56,000 nt of DNA from Bdellovibrionales bacterium. Its GTDB lineage: Bacteria > Bdellovibrionota > Bdellovibrionia > Bdellovibrionales > JAGQZY01. Under the pieces are notes generated by a model. It saw nothing but the letters and a program-made list of their open reading frames with translations. It made no database searches and was not told where the DNA came from. The stretch spans positions 1 through 56,000 of the forward strand of contig JAIEOS010000137.1 of the NCBI GenBank assembly GCA_019750295.1, read 5' to 3'. Below are positions 44,584 through 52,555 of this stretch, piece by piece. The position numbers and the translations under genes are program-made. How positions within the stretch are numbered: the first letter of the stretch is position 1; the number at the start of each line of letters is the position of its first letter.

Positions 44584-45041
44584 TGAATCTCTACTTCCGG
44601 TTATTTAAAATTATAGTATTGAATCTCTTTGCCCAGAAACAGGACGACGTCCATGCCGTCTGTAAAGATCAATTTCGCTGTTGGCCCTTAGATATGGACA
44701 TAAACTTACACATGAACAATGGTCGTTATCTTACGATCATGGATCTTGGGCGCTTTTCGATCATGATGAAACTCGGGCTCTTTTGGATGAGTGTTCGCAA
44801 AGGATGGCTTCCGGTGGTGGCTTCTGTCAGCATCGACTTTAAAAAATCGCTCGGTCCGTTACAAAAATATACTTTGGAAACCCGACTTAAAAGCATGGAC
44901 GATAAGTGGTTCTATTTCGAGCAAACCTTTAAAGTCAAAAACGTCGTTTACGCCATTGGAACCGTAAAAGCCGCTTTAATATATCGAAAGAAAGTCTTGT
45001 CGCCCCAATACGTCTTGCAAACTTGGGAGCAAAATCGATGA
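44583..45041 (+). CDS. hotdog-fold thioesterase-like protein
   Basis: 152 residues with the THEM6-like hotdog pattern: FRCWPLDMDINLHMNNGRYLTIMDLGR in the core helix and strand, VASVSIDFKKSLGPLQKY and FYFEQTF. DxNxHMNNxxY is the family signature of these acyl-CoA thioesterase-like proteins. Substrate unknown. The ATG overlaps the ABC-F stop by one base and its own stop overlaps the GreB start, so it is embedded in a tightly coupled operon. Confidence 0.85.
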   Translation: MNLYFRLFKIIVLNLFAQKQDDVHAVCKDQFRCWPLDMDINLHMNNGRYLTIMDLGRFSIMMKLGLFWMSVRKGWLPVVASVSIDFKKSLGPLQKYTLETRLKSMDDKWFYFEQTFKVKNVVYAIGTVKAALIYRKKVLSPQYVLQTWEQNR

Positions 45042-45511
45042 GTGAAACGAATTATATCACTCCAGAGGGATTTGAAAAACTTCGGTTCGAGTATACCGAG
45101 CTGCTGAATAACGAAAGACCGAAACTTGTCGAAGTGATTGCCTGGGCGGCGAGCAATGGCGACCGCAGCGAGAACGCAGACTATATCTATGGAAAACGTC
45201 GACTACGTCAAATCGATTCTCGATTACATTTTCTCCAAGGTCGACTGGAGTCGGCTCAAGTGATTGATCCTAAGACCCTTAAAGGGGACAAAGTGATATT
45301 CGGTGCCACTATTACGTATGCGGACGAAGATGGAGTTGAACACTCCTACCAGATTGTCGGGCAAGACGAGTTCGACATCGAGCAGAAGAAAATCTCTTGG
45401 AAATCCCCACTTGCCGCCGCCCTGCTGGGTAAAAAAATAGGTGACGAAGTCCTTATTAAGAAACCTAACGGAAATGAAACCGTCGAAATAGTAAAGATCG
45501 AATTCAAATAA
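45038..45511 (+). CDS. greB: transcription elongation factor GreB
   Basis: 157 residues of the Gre family. The N-terminal coiled coil has ENADYIYGKRRLRQIDSRLHFL, with the acidic tip (GDRSENADY) that reaches into the RNA polymerase secondary channel. YIYGKxxLRxID and the C-terminal KISWKSPLAAALLGKKIGDEV mark it as GreB rather than GreA. It stimulates transcript cleavage in backtracked RNA polymerase. The ATG at 45038 overlaps the thioesterase stop by four bases; a longer in-frame start is not needed. Confidence 0.95.
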   Translation: MSETNYITPEGFEKLRFEYTELLNNERPKLVEVIAWAASNGDRSENADYIYGKRRLRQIDSRLHFLQGRLESAQVIDPKTLKGDKVIFGATITYADEDGVEHSYQIVGQDEFDIEQKKISWKSPLAAALLGKKIGDEVLIKKPNGNETVEIVKIEFK

Positions 45512-45566
45512 GCCTTCTCTTTATTCTCATAAGTGATATATTTTTCGGAATTCATTGGAGGTAATT

Positions 45567-46049
45567 ATGAAAATGAATATTGGCATTCCAGAAAAGGAAC
45601 GCAAACAAATTGCAAAAGGTTTATCGACCCTACTGGCTGACTCTTACACCCTTTACTTGAAGACTCACAACTTCCATTGGAATGTGATGGGCCCCATGTT
45701 CAATACTTTGCACGTAATGTTCGAACAGCAGTACACAGAGCTCCACACGGCCGTGGACGAAATCGCCGAACGCATCCGCTCTTTAGGTGAGCTTGCACCA
45801 GGTTCATATACAGAGTTTGGTAAACTCACGAATATCAAAGAGTCTCATGGCGCAGTTGCCGCCGAAGAAATGATTGCACAGCTCCTCGCGGGACATGAGA
45901 CCGTCGCCAAAACGGCGCGCTCGATCTTTCCTGCCGCCGAAAAGGGAAATGACGAAGCCTCACTAGATCTACTCACTTCCCGTATTCAGCTTCACGAAAA
46001 GACAGCTTGGATGCTCAGATCCATGCTTTCAGACGAAAACGCAAAGTAG
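45567..46049 (+). CDS. dps: Dps-family DNA-protecting ferritin
   Basis: 160 residues. The ferroxidase signature is complete: [28 protein letters not shown] with the His, Asp and Glu ligands, and [13 protein letters not shown]. The C-terminus ([14 protein letters not shown]) is short, without a long Lys-rich DNA-binding tail. It stores iron and consumes peroxide. GGAGG stands at the right distance before the ATG at 45567. It lies 55 bases after greB and may have its own promoter; a TATATT near 45536 is a possible -10. The next gene starts nine bases after its stop. Confidence 0.94.
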   Translation: MKMNIGIPEKERKQIAKGLSTLLADSYTLYLKTHNFHWNVMGPMFNTLHVMFEQQYTELHTAVDEIAERIRSLGELAPGSYTEFGKLTNIKESHGAVAAEEMIAQLLAGHETVAKTARSIFPAAEKGNDEASLDLLTSRIQLHEKTAWMLRSMLSDENAK

Positions 46050-46058
46050 GGAGTACTT

Positions 46059-46451
46059 ATGAAACACTTTTTTTTCGTTGTTGTTGCCACGTTCTGCATC
46101 TCTCTTTTTGCCGATGAGACGATTGGACAAAAAACCGGTAAAGCCATTGACAATACTTTGGCTAAAAAAGATGCCGTTCAAAAAGATTTGCAAGACTCTA
46201 TGGATTTGATTTCCAAAGATATTGAAGCTCTCAAAGCGAAAGTTGCGACATCTTCCGGAAATGCAAAAGCAAGCCTGGAGGAAAAGATTCATGCCTTGGA
46301 TTCAAAAAAGCAGGATCTCAACGCTCAACTGAGCAAACTTAAAAGCACTTCAGGTAAGGCATGGCAAGATATGAAGGACGGAATGTCCAAATCGATCCAA
46401 GAGCTGAGATTGGCTTACGAAAAGGCTAAAAAGAATTTTAGCGAGCAGTAA
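46059..46451 (+). CDS. exported coiled-coil protein
   Basis: 130 residues: a signal peptide (MKHFFFVVVATFCISLFA, then DETIGQ) and a Lys-rich, almost entirely helical mature part with heptad-like spacing. It is similar in style to the 87-residue exported stress protein at 31674-31937. GGGAG precedes the ATG. It follows dps by nine bases. The function is unknown; a periplasmic stress role is inferred from the neighbour. Its last 14 bases overlap the convergent gene. Confidence 0.75.
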   Translation: MKHFFFVVVATFCISLFADETIGQKTGKAIDNTLAKKDAVQKDLQDSMDLISKDIEALKAKVATSSGNAKASLEEKIHALDSKKQDLNAQLSKLKSTSGKAWQDMKDGMSKSIQELRLAYEKAKKNFSEQ

Positions 46452-47205
46452 AAAAGAATTTATACATACCTTGGTTCAAATAAAGAACTGCGGTAGCGGC
46501 GGCTATATGTTTTAGAGTATGGCCGCTAATCCCTACAGCTTCAAAAATCTGATGATCCATCACTTCGAGCAGCTTGGCTAAAATATAGAGTTTTAATCCC
46601 AATAGAAGGTATTTACGCGGAATTCGGCCCTTATTAATAAGGATCGCCATTGCGAGTAAGAGTAACAAAAATCCAAACTGAACGATGAGATAAGGTCGCA
46701 AATCTCCTAGACCCCAATAAACATTAATCACGGCCAATACAGAAATCGAATTCACTACAAATAAACACAAAACATAATTTTGAATTTTTAAATGATCTAC
46801 AAGAAACAAGGTCAACAACGATGCAAATCCAATAGACATCGGGAAACGATCCCAAAATAAAGTGCGGGGCTCAGGACCCCAGTGAAAATAAGCAGAGCCC
46901 AAGGATGTAAAAAATACGCCCAGACTCAAGAAGAGATAACACCATGTATAGCTTTTTTCTGCCGAAGACCAAACTCTCACGGTCGTGATTAGTCCATACC
47001 CACCTACCAACGCAAAAAATAGATTTGATGTTACATCAAAGAAGTTAGGTACATCCCACAATTGTCTTTGATCGGCGAAATCAAAATATGTGGGTGGATC
47101 TTGAGAGGGTAACCATGGCCAGGCTAACGCAAAAGCGAGCCCGATCACAGCGGCGATAAGTAGAACTTGCTTTTTATCGTTAATATCGCTCGACGAAGTC
47201 TGCAT
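46438..47205 (-). CDS. CREST-like membrane hydrolase (alkaline ceramidase-like)
   Basis: About 255 residues with seven or so membrane helices. CREST-superfamily motifs are SLGSAYFHWGPEPRTLFWDRFPM (Ser, His, Asp) and, near the C-terminus, GISGHTLKHIAAAT (His...His). These match the zinc-ligand pattern of alkaline ceramidases and related bacterial proteins. Substrate unknown, possibly a membrane lipid. The ATG at 47205 is chosen so that the divergent GT17 gene at 47257 leaves room for promoters; an ATG at 47256 would abut it directly. Its stop overlaps the convergent exported gene. Confidence 0.78.
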   Translation of the reverse strand: MQTSSSDINDKKQVLLIAAVIGLAFALAWPWLPSQDPPTYFDFADQRQLWDVPNFFDVTSNLFFALVGGYGLITTVRVWSSAEKSYTWCYLFLSLGVFFTSLGSAYFHWGPEPRTLFWDRFPMSIGFASLLTLFLVDHLKIQNYVLCLFVVNSISVLAVINVYWGLGDLRPYLIVQFGFLLLLLAMAILINKGRIPRKYLLLGLKLYILAKLLEVMDHQIFEAVGISGHTLKHIAAATAVLYLNQGMYKFFFTAR

Positions 47206-47256
47206 CCTTTTAATATTGCATAGGTTCACGAATGAGGCTATTAGATTTGCATTCAT

Positions 47257-48105
47257 ATGATTTATGACTGTTTTGCATTTTTTAATGAACTGGATTTGCT
47301 GGATCTGCGGTTGAAAGAACTCTCACCGGTCGTCGACAAATTTGTGATCGTTGAAGCAACAAAAACCTTTCAGAAAACACCAAAGCCTCTTTATTTTCAA
47401 CAGAACAAAGATCGCTATAAAGAGTACGAAGATAAGATTATCCACGTCGTGGTCGATACCTATCCCAATTTTTTTACCAAATGGAGAGTCCCTCGCACCT
47501 GGGATTACGACAATGCTCAGAAAGAATTTATCCTTAAGGGCCTTAAGGGAGCTCGACCCGACGACACGGTGATTGTATCGGATATTGATGAAATTCCCTT
47601 ACGCAGTAAAGTCAGAGAATTTGCCCATACTCCAGGTATTCGCGTTTTCGAACAGTATCTAAGTTACTACTATTTAAATAATATATGTACTTTTATCCCA
47701 GGAGAGTCCGCACAGTTCCACGGGACAAAAAACAAGCAAGGCTTTGGATTTTGGCGTGGGTCTGTGATGGTGGAATATTCCCGCATCCAATCTATCAAAA
47801 AGACACGCCTCTTTCGAGATAAAGAAAATGCCCAGACAACGGTCATCCCCAAAGGCGGATGGCATTTTAGTTATATGGGTGGGGTCGATATGATCATTAA
47901 AAAGATCGAAGCGTGGACCCATGACGAATACAATAAGCCCGAGTTTAAAAGTCCTGAGCATATTCTCCAATCGATTCGAAGTGGGACATCACTTTTCGAC
48001 AAATCGATGACGTTTAAACTTTTTCCGCTGGATGACACCAGCATCCTCTGGCCAGAGGCTCTTTTAGAATCTCCGGAAAGATTCAAATCAATGATTTTAG
48101 TTTAA
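47257..48105 (+). CDS. glycosyltransferase family 17 protein
   Basis: 282 residues. The start MIYDCFAFFNELDLLDLRL is typical of GT17 (beta-1,4-N-acetylglucosaminyltransferase-like) proteins. VIVSDIDEIP holds the DxD-type metal motif. FGFWRGSVMV, GGWHFSYMGG and KIEAWTHDEYN follow the family pattern. It is likely to add a sugar to a surface polysaccharide or lipid. It is convergent with galE, sharing the TTAA that forms both stop codons; galE could supply its UDP-sugar. Confidence 0.88.
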   Translation: MIYDCFAFFNELDLLDLRLKELSPVVDKFVIVEATKTFQKTPKPLYFQQNKDRYKEYEDKIIHVVVDTYPNFFTKWRVPRTWDYDNAQKEFILKGLKGARPDDTVIVSDIDEIPLRSKVREFAHTPGIRVFEQYLSYYYLNNICTFIPGESAQFHGTKNKQGFGFWRGSVMVEYSRIQSIKKTRLFRDKENAQTTVIPKGGWHFSYMGGVDMIIKKIEAWTHDEYNKPEFKSPEHILQSIRSGTSLFDKSMTFKLFPLDDTSILWPEALLESPERFKSMILV

Positions 48106-49121
48106 TGGGTTTGACGAGACCAGGCTTTGAGCGACTGAAGGAACTCGGGATTGGATTTGAGCATCCAGTCTCTTGCGGATCGGACAATGGTTTCTATGTC
48201 TGAGTGTTGAGGTTGCCACTTAAGGATATTTTTAATTTTAGTAATGTCGCCCACCAGCTCTGCCGCATCACCACTTCGACGCGGAGACATCTGATACTTC
48301 ACTTTTCCCCCGGTTATTTTTTCTATACTCCGAATGATTTCAAAAACAGAAAGACCTTGGCCGGATCCAATGTTGAAAACATCAAACTTAACAGCGGACT
48401 CGAGGAGATAATCGAGAGAAAGCATATGAGCCTCGGCAATATCTTGGACATGAACATAATCGCGGATACAGGATCCATCCGGCGTAGGATAATCATCACC
48501 AAAGATTTCAAGAGTGTAGTGAGGATCAAACACGGCCTTTAGCGCTAAGGGAATAATGTGCGTTTCCGGATCGTGAAGCTCGCCGGCCTCTAAATCGAGA
48601 TCAGCTCCACAAGCATTAAAGTACCGGAGAACAATCGAATTGAGCTTACGGGTCGATGAAATACTTTTGAGAAACTTCTCTACGGCCAACTTCGTGTCGC
48701 CATAAACATTAATGGGTAACTGATGGGCTGTCTCTTTAATGGGAGTATCTTTAGCCGCACCGTAGGTCGTACAACTGCTTGAGAAGATCATATTTTTCAC
48801 CCCATGATCCAGCATCGCCTGTACGAGATTGTAAGTTCCAATGACATTATTCCGGTAGTACTTCATGGGGTCACGCATAGATTCCGCGACGTCAATAGCA
48901 CCAGCAAAATGAAAAACCGCCTCAATCTGATTCTGCTCAAGAACATTCGCCACTCTTTGAGCGTCGCAAATATCACCTTCGATAAAAGTTCCCCATTTGG
49001 CGAGAGTTCCATCACTTCGCGAGAGATTATCAAAGATAAAAATCTCATGTCCTTTTTGTTGGAGAATTTTTGCAGTTTGGCTGCCCACGTATCCGGCGCC
49101 ACCAGTGACAAGTATATTCAC
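48102..49121 (-). CDS. galE: UDP-glucose 4-epimerase
   Basis: 339 residues of the extended SDR family. The NAD-binding GxxGxxG is in VTGGAGYVGSQ, with DNLSRSD after the second strand. Catalytic residues are in SSSCTTYGA (Ser/Thr) and VYGDTKLAVEK (Tyr and Lys). RYFNACGAD and RDYVHVQDIAEAH complete the GalE signature. It interconverts UDP-glucose and UDP-galactose for surface polysaccharide. HFAGAIDVAES replaces the usual HFAA form. No strong ribosome-binding site is visible before the ATG; GGAAAG is the nearest match. Confidence 0.94.
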   Translation of the reverse strand: MNILVTGGAGYVGSQTAKILQQKGHEIFIFDNLSRSDGTLAKWGTFIEGDICDAQRVANVLEQNQIEAVFHFAGAIDVAESMRDPMKYYRNNVIGTYNLVQAMLDHGVKNMIFSSSCTTYGAAKDTPIKETAHQLPINVYGDTKLAVEKFLKSISSTRKLNSIVLRYFNACGADLDLEAGELHDPETHIIPLALKAVFDPHYTLEIFGDDYPTPDGSCIRDYVHVQDIAEAHMLSLDYLLESAVKFDVFNIGSGQGLSVFEIIRSIEKITGGKVKYQMSPRRSGDAAELVGDITKIKNILKWQPQHSDIETIVRSARDWMLKSNPEFLQSLKAWSRQTH

Positions 49122-49170
49122 GATCTTTCCTTTGTCCGAGAATATATAAGCTCTACGTATTTAGCACAAT

Positions 49171-49210
49171 CAAAAAGAAATTGGCGCCTGCTGAGCCCAA
49201 CAAGCGCCAA
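49171..49210 (-). terminator. intrinsic terminator of the Hsp20 gene
   Basis: TTGGCGC and GCGCCAA pair around an inner helix (TGTTG with CAGCA), followed on the minus strand by TTTCTTTTTG. It lies 15 bases past the Hsp20 stop and upstream of galE. Confidence 0.85.
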
Positions 49211-49225
49211 CTAAAGGGGGGGGGA

Positions 49226-49666
49226 TTACTTGATTTTTACGTCGATCACGTTTTCAGCCTCGGGCTCCTGCTTAGGCAAAGCTATGGTGAGGACACCATC
49301 TTTGTACTCTGCCGTTACCTTTGATTTGTCGACGGTCTTGGGAAGTGTAAACACTTTATTAAATTTGCCGAATTCACGGCCGTAATAAACATAGCTATTT
49401 TTTTCACTTTCCGGTTTAACTTCTTTTTTCCTTTCCCCGGAAAGGGTCAATCGATTCTCTTGAATTTTTACCGAAAACTCTCCCTCCTTAAGACCAGGAA
49501 GATCAAAGCTCATTACAATTTTCTGTTCATCTTCCTCGATGTCACCGCTAATTGAAAGCATACGACCCTCATAAGGAGTATTTGCTAGCGGTTCAAAAAT
49601 TCGATCAATGTCACACACCCAGTCGTTAAGGGTAGATCTTTTAATAAAAGGAATTAGCGCAGTCAT
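49226..49666 (-). CDS. Hsp20-family small heat-shock protein
   Basis: 146 residues with an alpha-crystallin domain (about 45-145). Features are VMSFDLPGLKEGEFSVKIQENRLTLSGER, YGREFGKFNKVFTLPKTVDKSKVTAEYKDGVLTIALPK and a short C-terminal tail (VIDVKIK) that could dock on neighbouring subunits. It is an ATP-independent holdase. The ATG at 49666 is preferred because AAGGAG stands six bases before it; an in-frame ATG at 49696 adds ten residues. Single gene with its own terminator. Confidence 0.92.
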   Translation of the reverse strand: MTALIPFIKRSTLNDWVCDIDRIFEPLANTPYEGRMLSISGDIEEDEQKIVMSFDLPGLKEGEFSVKIQENRLTLSGERKKEVKPESEKNSYVYYGREFGKFNKVFTLPKTVDKSKVTAEYKDGVLTIALPKQEPEAENVIDVKIK

Positions 49667-49786
49667 TTGTTTCTCCTTCTTATCGTTTTTGCTCATCTGT
49701 TTTTTTCCTTAAAAAATAAAACTTCTAGAGTAAATTTGTTATCGCGTATCGAATCGTCAAGTGCACTTCGAAAAATTTTTTACGCC

Positions 49787-50018
49787 TTGACAGGATCTCG
49801 ATCGAACACAGATTTATTTTTTAGAGCAAAAAAATAACGCCTAATTCTTTTTTAATTTTGTATAGAATTGATTCTCTGCCACTCGACCAAATGGCAGAGG
49901 AAGCAGTGCCGCAGTCCTTCGAGTCATCAAATTGAGACATTCAGTGGATTTGAATGAGTGCCACGATATTTCTTTGATAAACTGGACGGGATAAATCGAT
50001 GAAGATCATCGGGTTTTT
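49787..50018 (+). other. structured leader or possible RNA upstream of 50042
   Basis: This gene-free stretch (gap 49667-50041) contains TTGACA at 49787-49792 without a convincing -10, then three hairpins: CTCTGCCA/TGGCAGAG (49874-49899), CATTCA/TGAATG (49938-49956) and CGATGA/TCATCG (49997-50011). The last is followed by GGTTTTT, so it is terminator-like. It could be an attenuated leader of the next gene or a separate small RNA of about 190 nt. No known RNA family is recognised. Confidence 0.4.
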
Positions 50019-50041
50019 CAACAGCTAATTTGGAGGTACGT

Positions 50042-50362
50042 GTGAAAGATCTAATTCAATGCGAATATCATGGAATGAGTCCGAGTGACTGGACCGAACA
50101 TTTTGTAGAGGACGAATTTGCCGCCCTCCTTGCAATGGGCCCGCGAAATAGCACGATGAAACTGCGAGCGGAGAGGCACAATGACCGGATCGACGGTAAA
50201 CTGATCATCTTCTCCGACGCCGGGGCTTTTATCGTTCAAGATCGTTCTGGGGATATCCCAAGCCTCGTCAAATCACTGAAACGGCGAATGAAGAATAAAC
50301 TTCACAAGTGGAAGGATCTTCATCATGGCAATGGTCACACCCGACGAGTCTCGGGCTTTTAA
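50042..50362 (+). CDS. small basic protein, possibly ribosome-hibernation-like
   Basis: About 106 residues from a GTG at 50042 with GGAGG eight bases upstream; a TTG at 50030 is unlikely. The middle shows the pattern STMKLRAERHNDRIDGKLIIFSDAGAFIVQDRSGDI, followed by VKSLKRRMKNKLHKWKDLHH. A beta-alpha arrangement ending in a KxKxxHH helix recalls HPF/RaiA-type proteins, but residues 1-35 do not match well, so the assignment is tentative. It lies about 90 bases upstream of queF in the same direction. Confidence 0.6.
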   Translation: MKDLIQCEYHGMSPSDWTEHFVEDEFAALLAMGPRNSTMKLRAERHNDRIDGKLIIFSDAGAFIVQDRSGDIPSLVKSLKRRMKNKLHKWKDLHHGNGHTRRVSGF

Positions 50363-50416
50363 AGACGTGATGAGCCTATGACTTAATGCGTTAAAGTCGT
50401 ATTTTACATCCCTTAC

Positions 50417-50445
50417 CTGCCTCGATTTGGTACAAAACGGGGCAG
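50417..50445 (+). promoter_or_regulatory. hairpin directly before the queF ribosome-binding site
   Basis: CTGCCTCG and CGGGGCAG form an eight-pair stem (one G-U) with a 13-base loop. GAGG, the ribosome-binding site of queF, follows directly. It could affect translation of queF. It does not fit the preQ1-I or preQ1-II consensus as far as I can see. Confidence 0.35.
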
Positions 50446-50454
50446 TGAGGTTTT

Positions 50455-50844
50455 ATGGCAAATTCAACAAATAGTGACAAGCTCTACGGTCAAATCGAGA
50501 TAGAAAACAATAAATTAGAACGTTTTGAAAACCGAACCACCCATCGGGACTACACGGTCAATTTCACTTGCCCCGAGTTCACCTGCATCTGTCCTCGAAG
50601 CGGTTTCCCGGACTTTGCAACCATCCATATCGAGTATATGCCGGATCAGTTCTGCGTCGAGCTGAAGTCCCTTAAACTTTATATCAATGGCTTTCGCGAC
50701 GAGAAGATCTTTCACGAGGACGTGACAAATCGAATTCTCGACGATTTAGTGAAGCTCCTTTCCCCTAAAAAAATGACCGTGAAGGCCGACTTTAACGTTC
50801 GCGGAAACGTGCACACAGTTGTCACCGCCACTCACGAAAAGTAA
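50455..50844 (+). CDS. queF: preQ0 reductase QueF (7-cyano-7-deazaguanine reductase)
   Basis: 129 residues, the short unimodular form. The catalytic stretch [14 protein letters not shown] has the active Cys46 (ICP) and Asp53. [21 protein letters not shown] holds the substrate-binding Glu and the QueF motif. [10 protein letters not shown] lies at the C-terminus. It reduces 7-cyano-7-deazaguanine to preQ1 with NADPH, the last free-base step before tRNA-guanine transglycosylation. It is the first gene of queF-queD-queE; queD follows after three bases. Confidence 0.95.
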   Translation: MANSTNSDKLYGQIEIENNKLERFENRTTHRDYTVNFTCPEFTCICPRSGFPDFATIHIEYMPDQFCVELKSLKLYINGFRDEKIFHEDVTNRILDDLVKLLSPKKMTVKADFNVRGNVHTVVTATHEK

Positions 50845-50847
50845 TCC

Positions 50848-51441
50848 ATGGAATTAAAGTTTCGTTATCGGTTCGAAGCCGCCCATCGATTTGTAAACTC
50901 TGCAAGTGTCCAGTGTATGACTCCGCATGGACACACCTGGCATGCGACGCTTCACCTCGAGGCTAAACGAAACGAACTCGATGAAAACGATATGGTGGCC
51001 GAATTTTCTCAGCTCAAATCTTACTGGAAAAAATTAATCACGGAAGTGTTCGACCATTCTTACATGTGCAACGAAGAGGACGCTCTGATACCCGTCCTTA
51101 AAACTACGCACTCTGAATGCCGTCTCCTAGTTTTTCCAGGAGACCCGACGACGGAACTGATCAGCGTTTTGATGTTTGCAAAGATGCAAAACTACGTCCA
51201 GAATTCCGAAATTAGACATTTTGTGAGAATTACTGGAATCAATATCGAAGAAACTCCAACCAATTCCCTCACCTGTGATCGCGAGTTTTATGAAGAGTGC
51301 ATTCATCAGTACCATCGCCCTGACAATTGGTGGAACTCCTTAGACGTGTACGATCGAAGTTTTTCACATGTAGAAAAAAATGTGGTCACTGATTTTCGTC
51401 AGCGTGTGAATCAGAGCAATCAACATGTCCCTTCAAATTAA
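50848..51441 (+). CDS. queD: 6-carboxytetrahydropterin synthase QueD, long form
   Basis: 197 residues, longer than the usual 120-150. Zinc ligands are His13 (FEAAHRF), His27 and His29 (PHGHTWHA), with catalytic Cys23. FDHSYMCNEED is the usual D-H-x-x-L-like region. The C-terminal 50 residues (GITGINIEETPTNSLTC and beyond) include the family's ETPT motif, and a charged tail follows. It makes 6-carboxy-tetrahydropterin from dihydroneopterin triphosphate. Its 3' end overlaps queE by 17 bases. Confidence 0.92.
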   Translation: MELKFRYRFEAAHRFVNSASVQCMTPHGHTWHATLHLEAKRNELDENDMVAEFSQLKSYWKKLITEVFDHSYMCNEEDALIPVLKTTHSECRLLVFPGDPTTELISVLMFAKMQNYVQNSEIRHFVRITGINIEETPTNSLTCDREFYEECIHQYHRPDNWWNSLDVYDRSFSHVEKNVVTDFRQRVNQSNQHVPSN

Positions 51442-52033
51442 CGATCTCTTTTGGACAGTTCAAGGTGAAGGTCGTTGGACGGGCCACCGCGCTCTTTTCG
51501 TAAGGCTTCCTTTCTGCAATTACAACTGTCCCTGGTGCGATACCGAATTTGACTCTTACACTCCCATGAGTGAAGAGACCTTTAAAGAATTTGCTAGCCG
51601 AGAACCGGCCCGTTTTGCCGTCATCACGGGCGGCGAACCCTTGGCTCACAAAGATCTGCCAAAAATCTTGAATATTTTAAAGTCGTTAGGATTTTTTATC
51701 GCTTGCGAGACCAACGGGAGCTTCCCCGCACCTCCAGAGATCGATTTCGTAACCGTATCTCCAAAACCTTACTCAAAAAATAAAAATCAGGAAAAATATT
51801 TTATCCACGAACAAACACTCCCCAGAGTCAGCGAGTTTAAGTATGTCGTTGATGAAAATTTTGACTTTACGATTCTAGGAAGACACAATCCCAAGAAAAA
51901 AGATGTGATCTATTCCCTTTCACCGGAATTTTCCCGGATGAAAAAAAATGTCGAAACCATTATGGGATTTATCGAAAAAAATCCCGACTGGAAATTATCT
52001 CTCCAAACTCACAAATGGATCGATATTCCCTAG
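51425..52033 (+). CDS. queE: 7-carboxy-7-deazaguanine synthase QueE
   Basis: 202 residues of the radical SAM family. The start MSLQINDLFWTVQGEGRWTG is typical of QueE. The cluster motif is CNYNCPWC (Cys31, 35, 38), and ITGGEP follows. VTVSPKP and QTHKWIDIP match the substrate-side motifs of QueE. It rearranges carboxytetrahydropterin to 7-carboxy-7-deazaguanine. The window lacks queC, the next enzyme, and folE, so these must be elsewhere. It shares CTAG as both stop codons with the convergent GNAT gene. Confidence 0.95.
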   Translation: MSLQINDLFWTVQGEGRWTGHRALFVRLPFCNYNCPWCDTEFDSYTPMSEETFKEFASREPARFAVITGGEPLAHKDLPKILNILKSLGFFIACETNGSFPAPPEIDFVTVSPKPYSKNKNQEKYFIHEQTLPRVSEFKYVVDENFDFTILGRHNPKKKDVIYSLSPEFSRMKKNVETIMGFIEKNPDWKLSLQTHKWIDIP

Positions 52034-52518
52034 ATGTACTTAGTGAGCTGAATCATATCTTTGTGTTCCAGCGTTATGCGGTAACCCTGTCTCTTAAATA
52101 AAGAAATCAAACGATCATTACTTTTGGCCGTATTGTAAACGATCTTGCTCATTTTCAATTTCTTGAACCATCTCTCCACCTGAAGCATAAGTTGCGCCGC
52201 AATTCCCTGCCGCCGAAAGTTGGGTTCCACATATAAAGTCGCGAAATACCCATAGCGCTCCCCATCACGATGCTCTAAACGAGCAATGGCTTGACCCGTT
52301 TTCTCCTGTTCAGGATTCTCAGATATAAAAACCTTGCCCGTTGTCTTTTTCGAATCGATATGCCAACGCACTCTTTCGTTGAGCCAGTCCATCGAGTAAA
52401 GGCCTTCACCGATATTTCTTCCGAGAACATCGATGAGAGTCGCACGCATTCGCTCTGCAACCCACGAGATTTCATCATTGGAACTAGAATTGATTTCCCG
52501 AATCAGCACTGGCGACAT
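52030..52518 (-). CDS. GNAT-family acetyltransferase
   Basis: 162 residues. The acetyl-CoA-binding motif A is in RRQGIAAQLMLQVERW (R/Q-x-x-G-x-A), with FATLYVEPNF before it. KIVYNTAKSNDRLISLFKRQGYR forms the usual B region. The acceptor is unknown. ATG 52518 opens on MSPVLIREINSSS. It is convergent with queE and shares the CTAG that forms both stop codons. Confidence 0.85.
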   Translation of the reverse strand: MSPVLIREINSSSNDEISWVAERMRATLIDVLGRNIGEGLYSMDWLNERVRWHIDSKKTTGKVFISENPEQEKTGQAIARLEHRDGERYGYFATLYVEPNFRRQGIAAQLMLQVERWFKKLKMSKIVYNTAKSNDRLISLFKRQGYRITLEHKDMIQLTKYI

Positions 52519-52555
52519 AGTAAACGTTTAACACAGTTTACTGAGCTGCGAAGGA

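Noticed and set aside
49667-49830. Sigma-54 promoter for Hsp20
   Set aside because: A GG and a GC occur on the minus strand but are 12 bases apart rather than 10.
50363-50454. preQ1 riboswitch upstream of queF
   Set aside because: A hairpin is present but the C-rich loop and A-rich tail of preQ1-I, and the preQ1-II pattern, are not seen; kept only as an unclassified hairpin.
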